Program-made: the position numbers and the translations under genes
In this document: piece after piece, positions 43,319 through 51,428 of the stretch
How the letters are laid out: every line of letters begins with the position of its first letter
Position numbering within the stretch: the stretch's first letter is position 1
Notes under the pieces: generated by a model
Told to the model about the DNA's origin: nothing
Database searches by the model: none
The model's input: only the letters and a program-made list of their open reading frames with translations
NCBI RefSeq assembly: GCF_031157255.1
Contig: NZ_JAVIFX010000005.1
Location: forward strand, 280,690-344,689
Direction: 5' to 3'
Source: Bradyrhizobium sp. LHD-71
GTDB taxonomy: Bacteria; Pseudomonadota; Alphaproteobacteria; Rhizobiales; Xanthobacteraceae
Length of the DNA stretch: 64,000 nt

Positions 43319-44304
43319 GCCGTTTCCTTGAATTGATTGGCACCTGCGACGAACTGAATGCAGCGCAGGACCGGCGTGGGATCGGCAATGCCCTTCCCAG
43401 CAATGTCGAAGGCACCGCCATGGCCGACGCTTGAGAACATCAGACCGGCACCGATCGACATCGCAGCCGAATTCCGGCCCGCGAGCAGCTTGATCGGGAT
43501 GTGCCCCTGATCGTGATACATCGCCGCGAACGCATCGAAACCTTGCTGACCAAGCATCAGATCGGCGCCCACCGGCCCCTCGATATCGATGCCTTCCGTC
43601 TTCAGCCGTTCGACCAGCGGCTTGACGATACGGTCGTCATCATCGCCAAAAAGGCCGCCTTCGCCCGCGTGGGGGTTGATGCCGAAAACGCCAAGCCTCG
43701 GGTGCGGAATGCCGAGGTTGCGTAAGGCATCGATCGTTGTGCGAATGGCGCGCTCGATCAACGTTGGCGTGATCCGATTGAGGGCGTCGAAAAGCCGCTC
43801 GTGCAAGGTCACATGAACGATCCGCAAGCCGGCGCCGACCAGCATGAGAAACACTTCGTCTTCCGGCACCTTCTTCAACCGCGCTAGCAGGCTCGGATAA
43901 CCGGAAAATGTGATGCCGGCGGAGTTCACGTTGGTCTCAGAATGCGGACATGCCACGATGCAGTGGGCGCGCCCTCGAGTGATGAGGTCGAGCGCCGCCT
44001 CGACATAGGCGACGGTCGCACGGCCGCTCTCCGGGGATCCTTGCCCCGGCTGGAAGGCTTTGGCGTCCAAAGCGGCAACAGGATGATAAAGCAACGCCCG
44101 CTTGTCAGCGGATGTCCCGGCCTGCGTCAGAGTGCGGCCGGGCGCGAATTTGTCCGCGTAGAAGCGAATGACATGCTCATCGCCAACCAAAATCGGAGAT
44201 GAGTCTGGCTTTGCTTCCGCGCACAGCACCGCGGCCTTCACCGCGATTTCAGGGCCGATGCCATTGGGATCGCCAATGGTCAGCGCGACAGCTTTCGGTG
44301 TCAT
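43315..44304 (-). CDS. tphB: PdxA-family cis-dihydrodiol dehydrogenase, TphB-like
   Basis: A 329-residue member of the 4-hydroxythreonine-4-phosphate dehydrogenase (PdxA) family. Metal ligands are visible in ACPHSETNVNSAG, INPHAGEGG and MYHDQGHIPIK; the N-terminus is LTIGDPNGIGPEIAVKA. PdxA paralogues inside ring-hydroxylating clusters, notably TphB, dehydrogenate the diol dicarboxylate produced by the oxygenase with CO2 loss, giving protocatechuate. The position between the oxygenase and reductase genes supports this role over vitamin B6 synthesis. It overlaps both neighbours by 4 nt. Confidence 0.82.
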   Translation of the reverse strand: MTPKAVALTIGDPNGIGPEIAVKAAVLCAEAKPDSSPILVGDEHVIRFYADKFAPGRTLTQAGTSADKRALLYHPVAALDAKAFQPGQGSPESGRATVAYVEAALDLITRGRAHCIVACPHSETNVNSAGITFSGYPSLLARLKKVPEDEVFLMLVGAGLRIVHVTLHERLFDALNRITPTLIERAIRTTIDALRNLGIPHPRLGVFGINPHAGEGGLFGDDDDRIVKPLVERLKTEGIDIEGPVGADLMLGQQGFDAFAAMYHDQGHIPIKLLAGRNSAAMSIGAGLMFSSVGHGGAFDIAGKGIADPTPVLRCIQFVAGANQFKETA

Positions 44305-44771
44305 AACGGCAGCGCCAGCAGGGTGTCGATCCGCGAACTGTCACACACCACCGTGCGCTCATGCAGTTGCGCCACCCCATCCACGATCTCGTAGACATCG
44401 AAATAGCGCCCGGTGGCGTAGATCGACGTGTCGCCATCCTGCAGGATGCGCGCCACCATGAAGGGCGTCTCGCTCTTCACCTTTGCGCCGTCTTCCGAGA
44501 GGATCGATGGCAGGCCAAGGATGTGGCGATAGCTCTGCCGCTCATAAATATTGGCTTCACGGAGAGCCGAGACGCGGTCGGTGAGCATGCCGCGCGAGTT
44601 GGCGAACACGATGCCGGCCTCTAACCCGTCGCGATAGTTCGACGCCGTGGTGATCTTGTAGAGGCACGGACCATGAAACAGGCTCGGCCATTCCTCCAGG
44701 CGATCGTCGTCAATGCAGCGTGCGTAATCGGCCTGCGCCTTGGTGATGTATTGCAGAGAGTTCGCGTGCAC
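44301..44771 (-). CDS. tphA3: ring-hydroxylating dioxygenase small (beta) subunit, TphA3-like
   Basis: A 156-residue NTF2-fold subunit: ITKAQADYARCIDDDRLEEWPSLFHGPCLYKITTASNYRDGL, IVFANSRGMLTDRVSALREANIYERQSYRHILG, and C-terminal HERTVVCDSSRIDTLLALPL. Beta subunits pack the alpha3beta3 oxygenase. The alpha gene ends 11 nt upstream and the dehydrogenase overlaps its end by 4 nt. Confidence 0.88.
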   Translation of the reverse strand: MHANSLQYITKAQADYARCIDDDRLEEWPSLFHGPCLYKITTASNYRDGLEAGIVFANSRGMLTDRVSALREANIYERQSYRHILGLPSILSEDGAKVKSETPFMVARILQDGDTSIYATGRYFDVYEIVDGVAQLHERTVVCDSSRIDTLLALPL

Positions 44772-44782
44772 GGCGCTGGTCC

Positions 44783-46039
44783 TTAGATGCCCATATTGGC
44801 GCGATACGCCTTCCAGAAACCGCGCACCGACGCCTCGGTCACTCTGCTCTCGCTGCTGTTAGCCTCAGCGCCGCCCATCTCAAGCACCGCTTGATCCTCG
44901 CTTGCGCCGGCAATGCCACGCTGCACGAAGCCGCCGACACAGCCGTCTTCCATGGAGATGTAACCGGCGGGACCGACGAGGTTGCCCTGCTTGAGGCGCG
45001 TCAAGCGCTGCTCGCGCGTATCGTCGGCAAAACCGAGATAAGTCCAGTTGAGGTCGGTCCGGTCGACCGCGCGCGGCACGATCTGGCGCACGGCGATGGC
45101 ATTCTGGATCTGCTGCAGCACGAACGTCGGAAAAACCGACAGGATCTGCAGCGTGCAACCGTCCTGATATTCGTCGAAGCTTTCCAGCAAAGTTGGATCG
45201 GCAAGCTTGTATTCGCTCTCGGAGCGCAGTTGCTGCTTGGCGTAATCGACGTCCTTTTCCGCCTCACGATCGATCGCCGAATAGCTGACGTGGTGTCCCC
45301 CGCTTTCATCGACGATGATGCCGCCCTTCATTGACAGCCGGTTTAATTCAAACGTTGTGAAGAACAGATGCAGGATGCTGGCGTGATAGGAATCCTTCAC
45401 GTTCTCCATGTAGAGCTTCCAGTTGTTCGGAAGCACCTGGGTGAAGCGTCCGAGCACAACGGCCTTACGCCCGCCAAGCACGCGCTCGATATGGTTCAGG
45501 ATCTCTTCACCGAGATACTCCTCAATCGAGGGCACGTCTTCGGAGAATGAGCCGAAGATCAGGCCGTGAACGATGGCGATGCGCAGCTTGCGCGGACCGT
45601 GCTGCTCCATTTTGAAGCTATCCGGCATACCGCCCTTGCCCTTGATGCCGTCCTTGAAAGCAATGCCCGTCAGGTTGCCCTGCGGATCGTAATTCCAGGC
45701 GTGATAGACGCAGCTGAAATCCTTGCGATGCTTGCCGCGGTTTTCCAGGCAGATCAGCGCGCCGCGATGGGCGCAACGGTTTTCGAACGCGTAGATTTCA
45801 TTGTCGGTGTCGTGCGTGACGATCACCGGCGTGTCGCCGATGTGGGTCGTGAGGAAATCGCCGGGCTCCGCCAACTCAACTTCCAGCGCGAGATAATGCC
45901 AATTCGGTCCCTGGAAGATCTTGCGTTGCTCCTCCGCGTAAACCGATTGATCCTGAAATACCCAATACGGAACGCGGGTGAGCCCTTCCGGCCAGTTGGC
46001 CGGAGTCGACGCTTCCGGCGGCAAAACGATCTTGTTCAT
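44783..46039 (-). CDS. tphA2: ring-hydroxylating dioxygenase large (alpha) subunit, TphA2-like
   Basis: A 418-residue Rieske oxygenase. Rieske ligands are C89, H91 (CAHRG), C110 and H113 (CVYHAW); mononuclear iron ligands are in [15 protein letters not shown] (H219, H224). Stretches such as [16 protein letters not shown] and [12 protein letters not shown] are, as I recall the family, shared with terephthalate 1,2-dioxygenase TphA2 and the anthranilate/salicylate-type subgroup. Together with a PdxA-type dehydrogenase this makes terephthalate or another para/ortho-carboxylated benzoate the best guess. First gene of the operon, divergent from the IclR regulator. Confidence 0.85.
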   Translation of the reverse strand: MNKIVLPPEASTPANWPEGLTRVPYWVFQDQSVYAEEQRKIFQGPNWHYLALEVELAEPGDFLTTHIGDTPVIVTHDTDNEIYAFENRCAHRGALICLENRGKHRKDFSCVYHAWNYDPQGNLTGIAFKDGIKGKGGMPDSFKMEQHGPRKLRIAIVHGLIFGSFSEDVPSIEEYLGEEILNHIERVLGGRKAVVLGRFTQVLPNNWKLYMENVKDSYHASILHLFFTTFELNRLSMKGGIIVDESGGHHVSYSAIDREAEKDVDYAKQQLRSESEYKLADPTLLESFDEYQDGCTLQILSVFPTFVLQQIQNAIAVRQIVPRAVDRTDLNWTYLGFADDTREQRLTRLKQGNLVGPAGYISMEDGCVGGFVQRGIAGASEDQAVLEMGGAEANSSESRVTEASVRGFWKAYRANMGI

Positions 46040-46064
46040 CGGCGCTCCTCACGCTTGACTTCAA

Positions 46065-46107
46065 GTTCGATGTGTTCGAATATCGAACAAATATCCAAAG
46101 TTCGAAC
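46065..46107. promoter_or_regulatory. IclR operator cluster in the divergent promoter
   Basis: GTTCGA at 46065-46070; the perfect inverted repeat GTTCGA-ATA-TCGAAC at 46074-46088; and the palindrome GTTCGAAC at 46100-46107. All lie between the divergent tphA2-like and iclR genes. IclR proteins such as PcaR, PobR and TphR bind short palindromes in this position, so the sites are likely the regulator's operators. Confidence 0.65.
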
Positions 46108-46150
46108 AACCTGAGCCGTTCTAAATCGGCTGTCAAGGCGGAGCCGGGCT

Positions 46151-46930
46151 ATGGCGAGCGCGGAGGCCAAAGAGAAACGTGAAGGAATGGCGGGGCTCGC
46201 GAAAGGCCTCGCGATCATTGAGGCATTCTCGATTCGCCCGGTGATGAGTGTTGCCGATGCCGCGCGCGCATCAGGCGCCACACGCGCAGCAGCGCGCCGA
46301 TGCCTTCTCACCCTGGTCGAATTGAATTACCTGGAGCTGTCGGGACGAGACTTCCGTCCCCTGGATCGCTTGCGCCGACTGGGCGGCATGATGTCCGAGC
46401 GCGATAAACTCGTGCATATCGCGCAGCCGCTGCTGGAGCGCGCTCGCGACGAAGTCGCGGAATCGGTTTCGCTGGCGGTGCTGGACGACGATCAATCGCT
46501 CTTCATTGCCCGCGCGCAAGCCGAGCACTACGTCCAGACCGGCGTTCGCGTCGGCGCTTATCTACCGCTCTATTGCTCCGCGACCGGCCGCATCCTGCTC
46601 GGCCGCCGTACCGATGACGACATCACGCGTCGGCTGAGCCGGCATCCGATGAGCGCGCGCGCGCCGCGGACGCTGACGACGATCCCGGACATTCTGTCTG
46701 CGATCCGGACCGCCGCGGAGAACGGCTATGCCATCAGCAACGAGGAGCTGGCGCCGGGCATCAGATCGATGGCCGTCCCGGTGTTTGTCGCCAACGGCGA
46801 CATCGTCGCCGCCGTCAGCGTGAGTGCGGCCTCGGCCCGTATCAAAGTCAGCGATCTGCGCAAACGCCTATTGCCTGTGCTGCTCGACTGCGCGAACCAG
46901 ATCGCGCGGCCGTTGAAAGAGCTGCGTTGA
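46151..46930 (+). CDS. tphR: IclR family transcriptional regulator (PcaR/TphR-like)
   Basis: A 259-residue regulator. The winged helix-turn-helix at the N-terminus (GMAGLAKGLAIIEAFSIRPVMSVADAARASGATRAAARRCLLTLVELNYLEL) is followed by the IclR effector domain (VHIAQPLLERARDEVAESVSLAVLDDDQSLFIARAQ, and YAISNEELAPGIRSMAVPVFVANGDIVAAVSVSA). The R...R at ATRAAARR resembles PcaU/PcaR-type regulators of protocatechuate pathways. Divergent from the dioxygenase operon, 111 nt apart, with three GTTCGA-type half sites between. Confidence 0.9.
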   Translation: MASAEAKEKREGMAGLAKGLAIIEAFSIRPVMSVADAARASGATRAAARRCLLTLVELNYLELSGRDFRPLDRLRRLGGMMSERDKLVHIAQPLLERARDEVAESVSLAVLDDDQSLFIARAQAEHYVQTGVRVGAYLPLYCSATGRILLGRRTDDDITRRLSRHPMSARAPRTLTTIPDILSAIRTAAENGYAISNEELAPGIRSMAVPVFVANGDIVAAVSVSAASARIKVSDLRKRLLPVLLDCANQIARPLKELR

Positions 46931-47557
46931 AGCGTTCCACCACCGTTCGTACAGCGAACGGCGGTCATGCGCCCATCGCGATCCGTACCTTGACGGAACG
47001 GCTCTTGCGATACCTCCGTGTGGAGCAGGACGATCCGACCGCTTCGTCCATGTAGTAGGCGACTGCGAGCGCACCTCGCCCAGGGAAATTTCAAACCGCC
47101 TCATGGACGGATTGTCCGGGGGGTCGCTTTCCACGTTCTGCCTCGCTCCCTCATCCGCACCCCAACTTGGCGAAGCTCTGCCGGGGGCCGCTGCGACAAG
47201 CGGCGCGAGCCATATGTCCGGACGAACCGCGACGACGGCCGTTGGCCCTCCGCATCGGCCTCGCGTGCACCCGAGGTCGACTTCTGCAGCAGGTCGGTCA
47301 GGACCCTGAGACCACCGCATGTCACTCCGGCGTCTCTGCCACGCAAACGGCGCACGACCCGACGCGGCTCTCCTGCAGCATCGCGAGCGTCATCATCTCC
47401 GCAATCGTGTCGCTTGTGACGGAGGTTGACCGCAACGGCCGACGGCAAGAACCGATGATGCAGTCATGATGCCAGCCACACGCGCATCCGGCTCCGCCCC
47501 CGTCTTACCGACTGAGGGATGGTGGCACGATCGAGGATGCTGACGAAACTCCCGTCG
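46931..47557. other. gene-free stretch with M50/CBS gene debris
   Basis: No intact gene. Its right part (47379-47553) is a remnant of the site-2-protease/CBS gene found at 48104, described separately. The left part has no recognisable content. Confidence 0.5.
47379..47553 (-). pseudogene. remnant of an M50 protease/CBS gene 3' region
   Basis: CATCGCGAGCGTCATCATCT and the following TCCGCAATCGTGTCGCTTGTGACG align with 48172-48216 of the intact gene; AGTCATGATGCCAGCCACAC through GACGAAACTCCC aligns with 48335-48420. A segment of ~100 bp between them is missing, so this is a decayed partial duplicate with an internal deletion. Encodes, on the minus strand, scraps of the second CBS domain. Confidence 0.7.
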
Positions 47558-48049
47558 TCAGTCCAAGTAAGTGGTCAATGTCGCGCCGTCGTCAGCCACG
47601 AAGATCGCTATCAACTCCGCAGGCTCGGTCGTGCTGGCGTTTGCCGAAACAACATGCGTTGCGCCCGGAGGTTCAAAAAATGATTGCCCAACCGTGAACG
47701 TCTGCAAAGGACCACCGCCAAGCTGCGAACGTATTTCGCCCTTTGTGATATAGGCTGTTACTGTACCGGCGTGCCGATGTGGCGGAGTAAAGCCTCCAGG
47801 GCCGTAGACCACGCGGACCACGGTGACACGCTTCCCGGGAATGTCAGCTAACGGATAGGATGCGACGACTTCAACAGACGAACCCGGAGAATTTGCGGTG
47901 CTGCAAAACGGCGTCAGGATCGTTGACGCCGCATCCATGGTGGCCGGAAGGGCCTTGGCAACAGCGAGCGCACAAGCAAGCCCTGCAACGAGCGCCAACG
48001 AGAGCATTCGAAAATCGTGGGACGGCAAGAATGTTGTTTCAGCTTTCAT
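47558..48049 (-). CDS. secreted cupin protein (paralogue of 3507-3926)
   Basis: A 163-residue protein: an N-terminal hydrophobic segment (LSLALVAGLACALAVAKALPATMDA), then a cupin with motif 1 in PPHRHAGTVTAYITKGEIRS and motif 2 in EPPGATHVVSANAS. The layout EPPGATH...AELIAIFV repeats the cupin at 3507. Exported by a signal of borderline length. Substrate unknown; no obvious partner except the downstream debris of the M50 gene. Confidence 0.8.
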   Translation of the reverse strand: MKAETTFLPSHDFRMLSLALVAGLACALAVAKALPATMDAASTILTPFCSTANSPGSSVEVVASYPLADIPGKRVTVVRVVYGPGGFTPPHRHAGTVTAYITKGEIRSQLGGGPLQTFTVGQSFFEPPGATHVVSANASTTEPAELIAIFVADDGATLTTYLD

Positions 48050-48103
48050 ATTGGATCGCCTCCAGTTCTGACTTGTTGGTGTAAGTCGATCGTCCCGGTG
48101 AGA

Positions 48104-49237
48104 TCATCGCATGCTGCTCCCGTGGCCTCGCCACGCGAGCGCCGCATCGTCGGTACGGTCCTTCCGCGCCATCGCTAGCGTCATCATCTCCGCAATTGTG
48201 TCGCTTGTGACGAGACCGACCAATTTGCCTGCCGCCTCCGTGACGCCGACTGTTGCGGCAGAATTCTGCTGCATCAGCTTCAATGCTTGCTCTAAGGTGG
48301 CGCGACAGCTGACGGTGAGAACCGGTGATTCAGTCATGATGTCAGCCACACGCGCAACCGGCGCGGTTTGTCTTACAGACTGAAGGATATTGGCACGATC
48401 GAGAGTGCCAACGAAACTTCCATTGCTGTCGACGATGGGAAACGTCCGCTGTGAGGTTTGCAAAAGGACGTTTATCGCTTCGTCAATGTGAATGTCAGGC
48501 CGTAGCGTGACGAAGTGACTCATCATCGCTTGGCGCACCGGTACGCCCCGCGAGACAGCGCGCAAAGCGACTGAATGGGCTTCTGAAGCCGCTGCCAGAT
48601 AAACGAAGACGGCAACGAAGACGAGGATCGGGTTATGAAAGAGACCGATAAAGCCGAGCACGAAGGCCGTGAACTGGCCGATCGATGCTGCGCGTTCGGT
48701 TGCGCGCACGAATCCTAATCGGCTCGCAAGCGCTGCGCGCAGCACACGGCCGCCATCCATCGGGAAGGCAGGAATGAGATTGAAGAGCGCAAGAAAGAGG
48801 TTCAGCGCGGCCAGCCGGTCCACCATCGGGATCTGCATGTTGTCGATGCCCATCGCGGCGCTGGCGCGCAGGTTCGCATTAGCGAAGACGATCAGTGCGA
48901 CGGCGATGACCACGTTGACCGCGGGACCTGAGATCGCAACGAGGAATTCCTCCCACGGCTCCTCCGGAATGCGCTCGAGCTCGGCGACGCCGCCAATCGG
49001 GAGTAGCGTCACATACGGTGTGGGCACGCCGAATGCCCGCGCGGTGACGATGTGTCCGAACTCGTGCAGCAGCACGCATAAGAACAGGAGCACCACGAAG
49101 AGAAGACTGTTCCAGGCTATGGTCGCGCCGCTCGAGGCATAGTTAGAAACAAAGATCCATGCGAGAAATAGCACGAACGTGATGTGCAGGCGGACCACGG
49201 TGCCGGCCACTTTTCCGATGTTCAATGACCAGGACAT
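48104..49237 (-). CDS. site-2 protease family (M50) with two CBS domains
   Basis: A 377-residue membrane protease. The zinc motif HEFGH is at residues 58-62, and the third ligand Asp in AFPMDGGRVLRA near 168. Six helices are followed by two CBS modules (about 245-300 and 308-365: QAMMSHFVTLRPDIHIDEAINVLLQTSQRTFPIVD, and VADIMTESPVLTVSCRATLEQALKLMQQNSAATVGVTEAAGKLVGLVTSDTI). CBS domains usually sense adenosine nucleotides. Substrate (perhaps an anti-sigma factor) unknown. The start is set at 49237; a longer frame exists. Remnants of related genes lie at 47379-47553 and 57709-57745. Confidence 0.9.
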   Translation of the reverse strand: MSWSLNIGKVAGTVVRLHITFVLFLAWIFVSNYASSGATIAWNSLLFVVLLFLCVLLHEFGHIVTARAFGVPTPYVTLLPIGGVAELERIPEEPWEEFLVAISGPAVNVVIAVALIVFANANLRASAAMGIDNMQIPMVDRLAALNLFLALFNLIPAFPMDGGRVLRAALASRLGFVRATERAASIGQFTAFVLGFIGLFHNPILVFVAVFVYLAAASEAHSVALRAVSRGVPVRQAMMSHFVTLRPDIHIDEAINVLLQTSQRTFPIVDSNGSFVGTLDRANILQSVRQTAPVARVADIMTESPVLTVSCRATLEQALKLMQQNSAATVGVTEAAGKLVGLVTSDTIAEMMTLAMARKDRTDDAALAWRGHGSSMR

Positions 49238-49426
49238 GTGGGTCTCATCTCGATCGTTCCGGCTGTGGTTACAGACAGCATGTAGCCGGGGCGGGTAGGC
49301 TCGCGCTGCGCGGTGCCGCGGATGGCATATCTCGTACGGCTGGCTCATCTACGAGCTGGGGCAACACGCCGGTGGGAAGCCGCGGTCCTTCTCTCGACGA
49401 TATTGGTGAAGGGCACACGCTTCGAC

Positions 49427-49921
49427 TCATCCCCGCGCGTTTGGCCCGGTTTCAGCGACCGATCCGATAAACCGATAGATGTCGATTTCGAATCCATCCT
49501 GAAGGACCATGCCGTCGGGGTCGATGGCAACGAACCACGGTGTGCCACCGGTGCGGTAGTTTTCCATCGTGGTGGGATAGAGGCCGAGTGAGGAACGGTC
49601 CTCATGGCCGAAAGGAATCTTGAGGCCGTAACGCCGCTGGTCCAAAGGTAGCGTGTCAGGCGTATTGACCGACGAACCCTCGAATACAGTCTGGACTGCG
49701 GCGTAGGCGACACTCTGGCTACGTGGATCTTCAACCAGCGCCTGGAGCATTGGAAATCCGCGCGAATGGCAGCCGGGGCACCAATGCTGGTAGAAAAAGA
49801 GAAGCCGGTGCCGCTCGCCGAGTTCCTTCAGAGTAACAGGCGGGCATTGCGTTCCCTTCGCGTCGATCCAGTAGGGGACCTCGAGTTCGGGAGCAAGTTG
49901 TCCCGCGATAGTCTGAGTCAT
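49427..49921 (-). CDS. TlpA/thioredoxin-like thiol-disulfide protein
   Basis: A 164-residue thioredoxin-fold protein. It has the redox motif CPGC in FFYQHWCPGCHSRGFPML, followed by AYAAVQTVFEGSSVNTPDTLPLDQRRYGLKIPFGHEDRSSLGLYPTTMENYRTGGTPWFVAIDPDGMVLQDGF, with the cis-Pro in GGTPW. There is no signal peptide, so cytoplasmic. The N-terminal leader (LAPELEVPYWIDAKGTQCPPVTLKEL) is AhpC/TlpA-like. Shared element copy E lies 98 nt upstream of its start. Thiol-reductase or peroxidase function is presumed. Confidence 0.8.
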   Translation of the reverse strand: MTQTIAGQLAPELEVPYWIDAKGTQCPPVTLKELGERHRLLFFYQHWCPGCHSRGFPMLQALVEDPRSQSVAYAAVQTVFEGSSVNTPDTLPLDQRRYGLKIPFGHEDRSSLGLYPTTMENYRTGGTPWFVAIDPDGMVLQDGFEIDIYRFIGSVAETGPNARG

Positions 49922-50019
49922 GGATACTCTCGCGCAATTCCGAAGCCAAGCGAGGCAGGTACAGTCTGTTCAGTCTCGGACCGGGCCCCGGCACCATACC
50001 CGTATCGGCGTGGAATGGG

Positions 50020-50055
50020 CTGGTAAAGCTATGATCTTGATAGCCAGCGGTAATG
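50020..50055 (-). promoter_or_regulatory. shared upstream element, copy E (thiol-disulfide gene), diverged
   Basis: Toward the gene: ATTACC-GCT-GGCTATC, AAGATCATAGC. The core spacing and T-N11-A box agree with the other copies, but the AGGTCATTTCC block is lost. It ends 98 nt before ATG 49921. Confidence 0.45.
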
Positions 50056-50188
50056 CCTCAAGCGCCCGGATAGCCATGTGAGATAGCGATGCGAGGACGT
50101 CTCCCGGGCCGCCGAGTGCGACCCTTGGCGAATTGTTGTCGATCGCTGGGGCGCCTAGAGCCCGCATGCTCCAAACGCCCCAGTCACT

Positions 50189-50233
50189 CCAATAACGACC
50201 GGCTATCGACTCCATGGCGAGAGTTCATTTTCC
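50189..50233 (+). promoter_or_regulatory. shared upstream element, copy D (histidine kinase/NhaA region)
   Basis: CCAATAACG-ACC-GGCTATC, GACTCCATGGCGAGAG, TTCATTTTCC. It ends 102 nt before the GTG start at 50336, and is nearly identical to copy A. It points away from copy E, so 49922-50335 is a divergent double promoter. Confidence 0.65.
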
Positions 50234-50335
50234 TTTTCGACAATCATGGAGACACTCGTAAATCGATCGCTGCCCGCCCTGTGTGCGGGCCGAAGTCGAC
50301 GTTTCGTTGAGCGGTCGCGGGCCAGGAGGTCGGAC

Positions 50336-51397
50336 GTGCAAATCAGAGGGAAAACTGGCATTTTACAGCCCGATTCTGTTGAAAGCATTCCGCTAGAAGA
50401 TGTTGTCGTGCTCGTGGACAGGGCCGGCGTCGCGATCGGGGTGCAGCCCACATTCAGCGCGAGGGTGGGCGGCGTCGGCGACCGCGGCAGCACCATCAAC
50501 GCGTCCAGGTGGGTTGAAATTCCGATCGTCGGGTCAAACGGCGAGGTTTCCGGGGTCCTGTGCCACAGCAGGCGGGGGACCAGTGCGGGTTGCGCGATTG
50601 CCGCCAGCGACCGGGGGAACGTGAGCGCAACAACGGACGTCTTGCCGTCGATCGCGCATGACATAAACAGCCTCTTCGCGGTGATCGGCGGCGGTCTGTG
50701 GCTGCTCGCGTGCGAGAGCGATGCAGGATACCGAAACGTCATCGTCGGTGAAAGGGAGGAGGCCATCACCCGCGGCTTGTTGCTCAGCCAGCAACTTCTC
50801 GACCCCGTGCGGCCCAAATCGATCGATGAGTTGATCACAGGAAGTCGCCTCAGGGTGATCGCGGGAACCCTCGAGCTCGCTTTGGGTCCGGACATCTCGG
50901 TCCGCGTCGAGATCGCCCCTGACTTGTGGGCCTTCAATGCCGACTCGGAAGAGCTTTACTTTGCTCTGTTGAATCTCTGCCGAAACTCGGCCGATGCGAT
51001 GCCGCACGGTGGCGTGATCACCGTCGCGGCGCGGAACGTCGAACAGGTCTCCGCCGCAACGCGGCGGTTCGTCGAAATCGTCGTCGTCGACGATGGGGAG
51101 GGCATGTCGGAGGAGATTCTCTCGCAAGCCCTCATCCCATACTTCACGACAAAACCCCCATGCAGCGCCAGCGGACTCGGGCTCACCGAGGTCCAGCGCT
51201 TCGCCGATGCGCGAGACGGCGCGATCCGTATAGAAAGCAAACCTGGCGTCGGCACACTGGTGCGAATCTTCCTACCGCGTGCGGACGCAACCGAGCCCCC
51301 GCGCTTAGTTGTCGACACGGAGATCGCGTATTCACCGACACCCGAGGGCGGCGTATTCCGCGTCATCAACCGGGCGTTGGCTGCGCCGACGTCGTAG
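50336..51397 (+). CDS. orphan sensor histidine kinase with ATPase domain
   Basis: 353 residues from GTG 50336, which follows AGGAGG by 6 nt; an in-frame ATG at 50246 has no ribosome site. An N-terminal PAS-like segment precedes the H-box SIAHDINSLFAVIGGGLWLL (His about 108). The ATPase has N-box NLCRNSADAMPHGGVITVAA, G1 VVVDDGEGMSEEIL, F-box PYFTTKP and G2 SASGLGLTEVQRFA. No transmembrane helix and no adjacent response regulator, so it is a soluble orphan kinase. The DsbA-NhaA gene follows 31 nt later. Confidence 0.85.
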   Translation: MQIRGKTGILQPDSVESIPLEDVVVLVDRAGVAIGVQPTFSARVGGVGDRGSTINASRWVEIPIVGSNGEVSGVLCHSRRGTSAGCAIAASDRGNVSATTDVLPSIAHDINSLFAVIGGGLWLLACESDAGYRNVIVGEREEAITRGLLLSQQLLDPVRPKSIDELITGSRLRVIAGTLELALGPDISVRVEIAPDLWAFNADSEELYFALLNLCRNSADAMPHGGVITVAARNVEQVSAATRRFVEIVVVDDGEGMSEEILSQALIPYFTTKPPCSASGLGLTEVQRFADARDGAIRIESKPGVGTLVRIFLPRADATEPPRLVVDTEIAYSPTPEGGVFRVINRALAAPTS

Positions 51398-51428
51398 CAG
51401 ACGCGAACGCCTCGAAACTTGTCCAGCG

